Of a stretch of DNA of 34,779 nt, positions 30,602-34,779 are shown one piece after another (position 1 is the stretch's first letter; every line of letters starts with the position of its first letter). Both the position numbers and the translations under genes were made by a program. The notes under the pieces are model-generated. The model saw nothing but the letters and a program-made list of their open reading frames with translations, made no database searches and had not been told where the DNA came from. This DNA is from an uncultured Lachnospiraceae bacterium (GTDB lineage Bacteria; Bacillota; Clostridia; Lachnospirales; Lachnospiraceae), in the NCBI GenBank assembly GCA_910579865.1, contig CAJTXA010000030.1:1-34779 (forward strand), given 5' to 3'.

Positions 30602-31042
30602 TTGGAGATTAAAGTAAATGATATTATGCCAACTGTGAAGACAGAATCAGCTACTCAACCCGTGCAAAATGATGAGAATTTTAAATTTACGTTGGTAAGT
30701 AAGATTTCAGAGACAGAGCTTCAAGAAAAGTTAAGTGGAATGATGGCAGATATTGTAACGCAGGGAAATAAAATAAAAAAGCATATGGATGTGCGGGATA
30801 TGCGGCAATATCGTGCTTTGATTAAAAGTTTTATGAATGAAATTGTAAATCATTCTCATGCATTTTCTAGGGAGAATTTTTTGGATCGGCGAGGGCGTCA
30901 TAGAGTATATGGGATTGTTCGGCTAGTAGATGAAAATTTGGACAAGTTAGCAGAACAACTTATTGCAGATGAGAAAGATGCAATGGGTATTTTGGCTACT
31001 GTAGATGAAATTAGAGGGTTGATTATGGATATTTTTTTATAA
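30602..31042 (+). CDS. yaaR: YaaR family protein (DUF327)
   Basis: 146 residues, TTG start at 30602 supported by a perfect AAGGAGGGG (30588-30596) 7 nt upstream. The helical tract IKKHMDVRDMRQYRALIKSFMNEIVNHSHAF (read as two helices, about 58-90) and RRGRHRVYGIVRLVDENLDKLA match the DUF327/YaaR family. The protein lies immediately upstream of holB in Bacillus as it does here. Function is unknown. It begins the housekeeping block that runs to rsmI, behind its own promoter with an extended -10. Confidence 0.85.
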   Translation: MEIKVNDIMPTVKTESATQPVQNDENFKFTLVSKISETELQEKLSGMMADIVTQGNKIKKHMDVRDMRQYRALIKSFMNEIVNHSHAFSRENFLDRRGRHRVYGIVRLVDENLDKLAEQLIADEKDAMGILATVDEIRGLIMDIFL

Positions 31043-31125
31043 AGTAGTCTATATCTTTACTATAGCGAATCAAATTGGTATGTATTTTTGTTAACGAAAG
31101 AATAGATGGGAGAGGAAATGTGGCT

Positions 31126-32118
31126 ATGAGTGGATTTGAACGGATTATCGGACATGAACCGATCATTGAACATTTGAAAAATGCAGTGAAGCATGAAAAA
31201 GTGTCCCATGCCTATATCTTTAGTGGGGAAGAGGGTGCAGGAAAACGAATGTTGGCAGCAGCTTTTGCTCAGACATTGCAGTGTAGTGAGAAGGGATTAG
31301 AGCCTTGTGGAACATGTCTTTCTTGTATTCAGGCAGAAAGTGGAAATCAGCCAGATATTATCTGGGTTTCACATGAGAAACCAAATAGTATTGGAGTGGA
31401 GGATATTCGAGAGCAGATAGTAGGGGATATGCAAATAAAACCATACAGTAGTCCACGAAAAATCTATATTATTGATGAAGCAGAAAAAATGACCATACAG
31501 GCACAGAATACACTGTTAAAGACAATAGAAGAACCTCCTGCTTATGGGATGATTTTTCTTTTAACAACAAATGCAGAGATATTTCTTCCTACTATTTTGT
31601 CTCGATGTGTAGTTTTGAATTTAAAGCCAGTTGGAAATAAAAAGATAAAAAATTTTTTAATGGAAGAGATTAAAATTCCAGATTATAAAGCAGATCTTTG
31701 TGTAGCATTTGCGCAAGGGAATGTTGGAAAAGCAATTAAGTTGGCATGTTCAGAAAGTTTTGAAGAGATGAAAGGGCATGTGATTCGAATTTTTCGAAAC
31801 ATAGAAGGTATGGAGCTGTCAGATTTGCTTTCTGCATTAAAGGAGTTAGAACAGTTTAAAACGAATATTTATGATTATCTGGATCTTTCATTGGTTTGGT
31901 TTCGAGATGTATTGCTTTTTAAGGTGACACATGATGCAAATGTACTTGTTTTTCGTGAAGAGGTATCCGCTTTACAAAAACATGCAAATCGGAGCTCTTA
32001 TGAAGGACTAGAGTGTATTATTACAGCGATTGAAAAGGTAAAGGTACGACTGCGAGCAAATGTGAATTTTGAATTAGCAATTGAACTTATGCTGCTTACA
32101 ATAAAGGAGAATTTATAG
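31126..32118 (+). CDS. holB: DNA polymerase III delta-prime subunit
   Basis: 330-residue AAA+ clamp-loader subunit. Visible: RIIGHEPIIEHLKNAV, the P-loop GEEGAGKRM (variant lacking the usual T/S), the zinc finger cysteines (LQCS...PCGTCLSC), the Walker B/sensor region IIDEAEKMTIQAQNTLLKTIEEPP and the SRC motif (ILSRCVVL). It helps load the beta clamp on DNA. ATG 31126 is chosen over an in-frame upstream ATG at 31075, because GAGAGG lies 9 nt before it and the family begins near this point. The gene ends directly against ricT with no gap. The C-terminal collar domain is present. Confidence 0.94.
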   Translation: MSGFERIIGHEPIIEHLKNAVKHEKVSHAYIFSGEEGAGKRMLAAAFAQTLQCSEKGLEPCGTCLSCIQAESGNQPDIIWVSHEKPNSIGVEDIREQIVGDMQIKPYSSPRKIYIIDEAEKMTIQAQNTLLKTIEEPPAYGMIFLLTTNAEIFLPTILSRCVVLNLKPVGNKKIKNFLMEEIKIPDYKADLCVAFAQGNVGKAIKLACSESFEEMKGHVIRIFRNIEGMELSDLLSALKELEQFKTNIYDYLDLSLVWFRDVLLFKVTHDANVLVFREEVSALQKHANRSSYEGLECIITAIEKVKVRLRANVNFELAIELMLLTIKENL

Positions 32119-33018
32119 ATGATAAGAGTAATTGGAGTGAGGTTTCGTTCTGCAGGAAAGATTTATTTTTTTGATCCAGCAGATAAGCCTGTAGAAGTTG
32201 GCAATCATGTGATTGTAGAAACAGCTCGTGGAATGGAATATGGTCATGTGGTATTAGGCCCTAGAGATGTGGAAGAAGAAAAGGTAATTCAGCCATTAAA
32301 GATGGTAACTCGAATTGCTACACCAGAAGATGATGAAATAGAGAGAATTAATAAAGAAAAGGAAAAAGATGCTTTTCAGATTTGTCTAGAAAAGATCCAA
32401 AAGCATCAATTAGATATGAAATTGATTGATGCAGAATATACCTTTGATAATAATAAAGTGTTGTTTTATTTTACAGCAGATGGACGAATTGATTTTCGAG
32501 AGTTAGTAAAGGATCTGGCAGCAGTATTTAAGACTAGAATTGAACTGCGTCAGATTGGAGTAAGAGATGAAACAAAGATTGTTGGTGGGATTGGAATTTG
32601 TGGAAGAAGTTTATGTTGTCATACTTTTTTACCAGAGTTTAATCCAGTGTCAATTAAGATGGCAAAGGAGCAAAACCTTTCTTTAAATCCAACTAAAATT
32701 TCTGGAGTGTGTGGTAGGCTGATGTGCTGTTTGAAAAATGAAGAGGAAACTTATGAGGAATTGAATAGTAAATTGCCGAATGTTGGAGATTATGTTACTA
32801 CAGATGATGGTTTAAAAGGAGAGGTACAAAGTGTTAGTGTACTTCGACAATTAGTGAAAGTATTAGTAACAGTGGGAGATGAAAAGGAACTGCGTGAGTA
32901 TAAAGTAAATCAACTTCGATTTAAACCAAAACGAAAACGGGAAAAAATCAATATTTCTGATGAAGAGTTAAAAGCATTAGAAGCATTGGAACGTAAGGAA
33001 GGAAATTCAAAATTATAA
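32119..33018 (+). CDS. ricT: RicT/YaaT, PSP1-domain protein
   Basis: 299 residues of the PSP1 family. In Bacillus, RicT (YaaT) forms the Y-complex with RicA and RicF, carries [4Fe-4S] clusters and directs RNase Y processing of mRNAs, affecting sporulation, competence and biofilm. The cysteine motifs CGRSLCC and CGRLMCC (about residues 160-200) are present and are the cluster ligands. RicA/RicF genes are not in the window. The start codon directly follows the holB stop, with AAGGAGA about 9 nt upstream. The last 30 residues are charged and low in complexity. Confidence 0.93.
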   Translation: MIRVIGVRFRSAGKIYFFDPADKPVEVGNHVIVETARGMEYGHVVLGPRDVEEEKVIQPLKMVTRIATPEDDEIERINKEKEKDAFQICLEKIQKHQLDMKLIDAEYTFDNNKVLFYFTADGRIDFRELVKDLAAVFKTRIELRQIGVRDETKIVGGIGICGRSLCCHTFLPEFNPVSIKMAKEQNLSLNPTKISGVCGRLMCCLKNEEETYEELNSKLPNVGDYVTTDDGLKGEVQSVSVLRQLVKVLVTVGDEKELREYKVNQLRFKPKRKREKINISDEELKALEALERKEGNSKL

Positions 33019-33755
33019 TGAATGTAGAATTATTAAAAATGGAACGAATCGATGAACTTCATCGAAATCAATATAAAATTATTCAGAACCCGCAAGGGTT
33101 CTGTTTTGGTATGGATGCTGTTTTACTTTCTGGATTTGTTGAGGTATATAAAGGAGAACAGGCATTGGATTTAGGAACAGGGACAGGAATTATTCCAATT
33201 TTATTAGAGGCGAAAACGGAAGGAAAGCATTTTATTGGGTTGGAGATACAAGAATATAGTGCGGATATGGCTAAACGTAGTGTACTTTTAAATGATTTAC
33301 AGGAAAAAGTGGAGATTGTGTGCGGAGATATTAAGACAGCCTCAAAACGGTTTGGAAAATCGGTTTTTGATGTAGTAACTACAAATCCTCCTTATATGAA
33401 TGAAGCACATGGATTGAAAAATCCAAATACAGCAAAAGCCATTGCCCGACATGAAATTTTGTGTACATTAGAGGATATTGTACGGGAAGCAGCGGCTGTA
33501 TTAAAACCTGGAGGACGTTTTTATATGGTACATCGGCCTCGTAGATTAATTGAGATTATTCGGACTCTTTCTGCTTATCAGTTGGAAGTAAAACGAATGA
33601 AGCCAGTTTATCCTTCTATAGAAAAAGAAGCAAATATGGTCTTACTGGAAGCTGTTCGGGGAGGAAGACCTTTGATGCGGATGGAAGAGCCAATTATTAT
33701 TTATGAAAGTCCTGGTGTTTATTCAAAAGAAATTTATGAAATTTATGGATATTAA
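33018..33755 (+). CDS. trmN6: tRNA1(Val) (adenine-N6)-methyltransferase, YabB-like
   Basis: 245-residue SAM-dependent methyltransferase. The SAM loop is ALDLGTGTGIIPILL (about 48-62) and the catalytic NPPY motif is TTNPPYM, as in TrmN6/YabB enzymes that methylate A37 of a tRNA. The N-terminal tract IIQNPQGFCFGMDAVLLSGF (about 21-40) is characteristic. Its ATG shares one base with the ricT stop (TAATG), giving tight coupling. In Bacillus the replication regulator yabA lies between ricT and this gene; it is absent here. Confidence 0.9.
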   Translation: MNVELLKMERIDELHRNQYKIIQNPQGFCFGMDAVLLSGFVEVYKGEQALDLGTGTGIIPILLEAKTEGKHFIGLEIQEYSADMAKRSVLLNDLQEKVEIVCGDIKTASKRFGKSVFDVVTTNPPYMNEAHGLKNPNTAKAIARHEILCTLEDIVREAAAVLKPGGRFYMVHRPRRLIEIIRTLSAYQLEVKRMKPVYPSIEKEANMVLLEAVRGGRPLMRMEEPIIIYESPGVYSKEIYEIYGY

Positions 33756-33774
33756 TAGGGAAAGGGGTATTTTA

Positions 33775-33807
33775 TTGGAATTAGAAAAGTTAAAAATTAA
33801 AAAATAG
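33775..33807 (+). CDS. Possible 10-residue leader peptide before rsmI
   Basis: TTG start at 33775 with AAAGGGG (33761-33767) 7 nt upstream, coding MELEKLKIKK and stopping at TAG 33805-33807, which overlaps the AGGAGG (33806-33811) of rsmI. In Bacillus a small GIY-YIG gene (yazA) fills this gap; this frame does not resemble it. Translation of the tiny frame would bring ribosomes to the rsmI site, so it may be a coupling device, or it may be chance in A+T-rich sequence. Confidence 0.3.
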   Translation: MELEKLKIKK

Positions 33808-33815
33808 GAGGCTTT

Positions 33816-34682
33816 ATGCAGGGACAATTATATTTATGTGCTACACCAATTGGGAACTTAGAGGATATTACATTTCGGGTGATTCGAATCTTAAAGGAAG
33901 TGGATTTGATCGCAGCAGAGGATACGAGACATAGTATAAAGTTATTGAATTATTATGGAATTGAAACCCCTATGACAAGTTATCATGAGTTTAATAAAGT
34001 AGATAAGGCTCGTTATCTGGTAGAACGGATGCGAGAGGGCATACAAGTTGCGTTAATCACAGATGCCGGAACACCTGGAATATCAGATCCAGGCGAAGAA
34101 TTAGTTCGACAGTGTTATGAAGCTGGAATAGAGGTGACTTCTTTACCTGGACCATCTGCCTGCATAACAGCACTTACTCTTTCTGGACTTGCTACTCGTC
34201 GATTTGCTTTTGAAGCCTTTTTGCCTTCTGATAAAAAAGAAAAAAAGAGAATTTTAGAGGAATTAAAAACAGAAACACGAACAATTCTTATTTATGAGGC
34301 ACCACATCATTTGGTTCGGACTTTAGAAGAACTTTTTGAAGAACTTGGAGATCGAAAGCTGACACTTTGTCGAGAATTGACAAAAAAGTTTGAAACAACT
34401 TGGCAAACTACACTTTCTAAAGCACTTGTCTATTTTAAAAAAGAAGAACCTCGTGGAGAATATGTACTTGTGATAGAAGGAAAAAGCTATGATAAGTTGG
34501 AAGAAGAGGCACAACAAGATTGGATGAAGATGGAAATTGAAACACATATGGCTTATTATGAGGAGCAGGGAATGGAACGAAAGGAAGCCATGAAGAAAGT
34601 GGCAAATGATCGAGGCACAACAAAACGAGAGATTTACCAGTATTTACTTCAGTTATCAAAGGAACATAAAAATGAAAATTAA
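33816..34682 (+). CDS. rsmI: RsmI, 16S rRNA 2'-O-methyltransferase (C1402)
   Basis: 288-residue tetrapyrrole-methylase-fold enzyme that 2'-O-methylates C1402 of 16S rRNA near the decoding centre. Visible: LYLCATPIGNLEDIT, DLIAAEDTRHSIKLLNYYGI, ALITDAGTPGISDPGEELV, SLPGPSACITALTLSGL and the C-terminal RsmI helical domain (from about 235). AGGAGG lies 4 nt before the ATG. It is the last gene of the block and is followed by a very long hairpin. Confidence 0.96.
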   Translation: MQGQLYLCATPIGNLEDITFRVIRILKEVDLIAAEDTRHSIKLLNYYGIETPMTSYHEFNKVDKARYLVERMREGIQVALITDAGTPGISDPGEELVRQCYEAGIEVTSLPGPSACITALTLSGLATRRFAFEAFLPSDKKEKKRILEELKTETRTILIYEAPHHLVRTLEELFEELGDRKLTLCRELTKKFETTWQTTLSKALVYFKKEEPRGEYVLVIEGKSYDKLEEEAQQDWMKMEIETHMAYYEEQGMERKEAMKKVANDRGTTKREIYQYLLQLSKEHKNEN

Positions 34683-34705
34683 TTGGAAAAAGGACTATCG
34701 TCTTG

Positions 34706-34768
34706 ATATGCTCCCTTCTAGGTAGACAAGTGAAATAATAAAAACTTGTTACTTAGGAGGGAGCATAT
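34706..34768 (+). promoter_or_regulatory. Long hairpin covering the next gene's ribosome binding site
   Basis: Perfect 11-bp outer stem (ATATGCTCCCT at 34706-34716 with AGGGAGCATAT at 34758-34768) continues inward as about 14 more pairs with one bulged A and a few G-U pairs, closing a 12-nt A-rich loop (34732-34743). The right arm contains AGGAGG (34755-34760), the likely Shine-Dalgarno of an ATG at 34772. The + strand continues TTTA, too short for a strong terminator. It may both end the rsmI transcript and mask the next start site. Confidence 0.65.
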
Positions 34769-34771
34769 TTT

Positions 34772-34779
34772 ATGTCTAA
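34772..34779 (+). CDS. Start of a further gene, truncated by the window end
   Basis: ATG at 34772 preceded by AGGAGG 11 nt upstream; only Met-Ser and two more bases are visible. The product cannot be identified. The ribosome binding site is buried in the hairpin at 34706-34768. Confidence 0.3.

Noticed and set aside
30427..30612. 61-residue frame between serS and yaaR
   Set aside because: It runs through the serS terminator and the yaaR promoter and ribosome site, so it is very unlikely to be translated.

Overview
The window is AT-rich bacterial chromosome (roughly one third G+C by eye). It reads as a low-GC clostridial Firmicute, most likely a member of the Lachnospiraceae. Reasons: the Tad locus includes DUF5702-type and DUF6382-FHA proteins, there are DUF5685 and TSCPD (TIGR03905-type) proteins, serS carries a T-box leader, and the block yaaR-holB-ricT-trmN6-rsmI is Firmicute-type. 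No tRNA or rRNA gene and no intact insertion sequence was seen.

Layout. 1-738 is accessory and decayed: a minimal type I-B-like CRISPR array (two identical 30-nt repeats plus a degenerate third) followed by a fragment of an HxlR-type regulator. 839-11870 is one long Tad (type IVb pilus) locus on the + strand: prepilin peptidase, TadZ/CpaE ATPase, TadA/CpaF motor, TadB, an enlarged TadC, a 57-aa Flp pilin, a DUF5702-type protein, two TadE-like pseudopilins around a second A24 peptidase-like protein, and a DUF6382-FHA protein. 11875-15385 holds a rhomboid protease, a flavodoxin-SCP2 fusion, an orphan soluble histidine kinase (- strand, overlapping its neighbour tail to tail) and a HIT protein. 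15503-16926 is murG and a TSCPD protein on the - strand. 17312-19214 is MTA/SAH nucleosidase and an unknown membrane protein with a structured leader. 19493-22080 (- strand) is a Nudix hydrolase and a membrane GGDEF-EAL protein with degenerate catalytic motifs. 22337-24828 is a + strand cluster: flavodoxin, membrane zinc-ribbon protein, DUF5685 protein and a J-domain/TPR protein with a cysteine tail. 24885-25679 (- strand) is a small alarmone synthetase. 25849-28714 is a FabT-like MarR regulator followed, in place of fab genes, by a two-gene restriction-modification system. 28740-30417 is T-box-controlled serS, and 30535-34682 is the yaaR-holB-ricT-trmN6-rsmI housekeeping block. The window ends in a long hairpin that covers the ribosome binding site of the next gene.

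How the genes fit together. The Tad proteins form a complete cytoplasmic and inner-membrane pilus machine with no outer-membrane secretin, as expected for a monoderm. The most promising undescribed element is the cluster at 22949-24828. Its central protein (DUF5685) carries a DDxxD tract and a DxxxDxxxD tract like those of all-alpha isoprenoid synthases, and it sits between a membrane zinc-ribbon protein and a co-chaperone with seven cysteines in its last 16 residues. Other points of interest are the TadE-like pseudopilin with two CxxC-type repeats, the degenerate GGDEF-EAL protein, and the restriction-modification cassette separating a FabT-like regulator from any fatty-acid genes.
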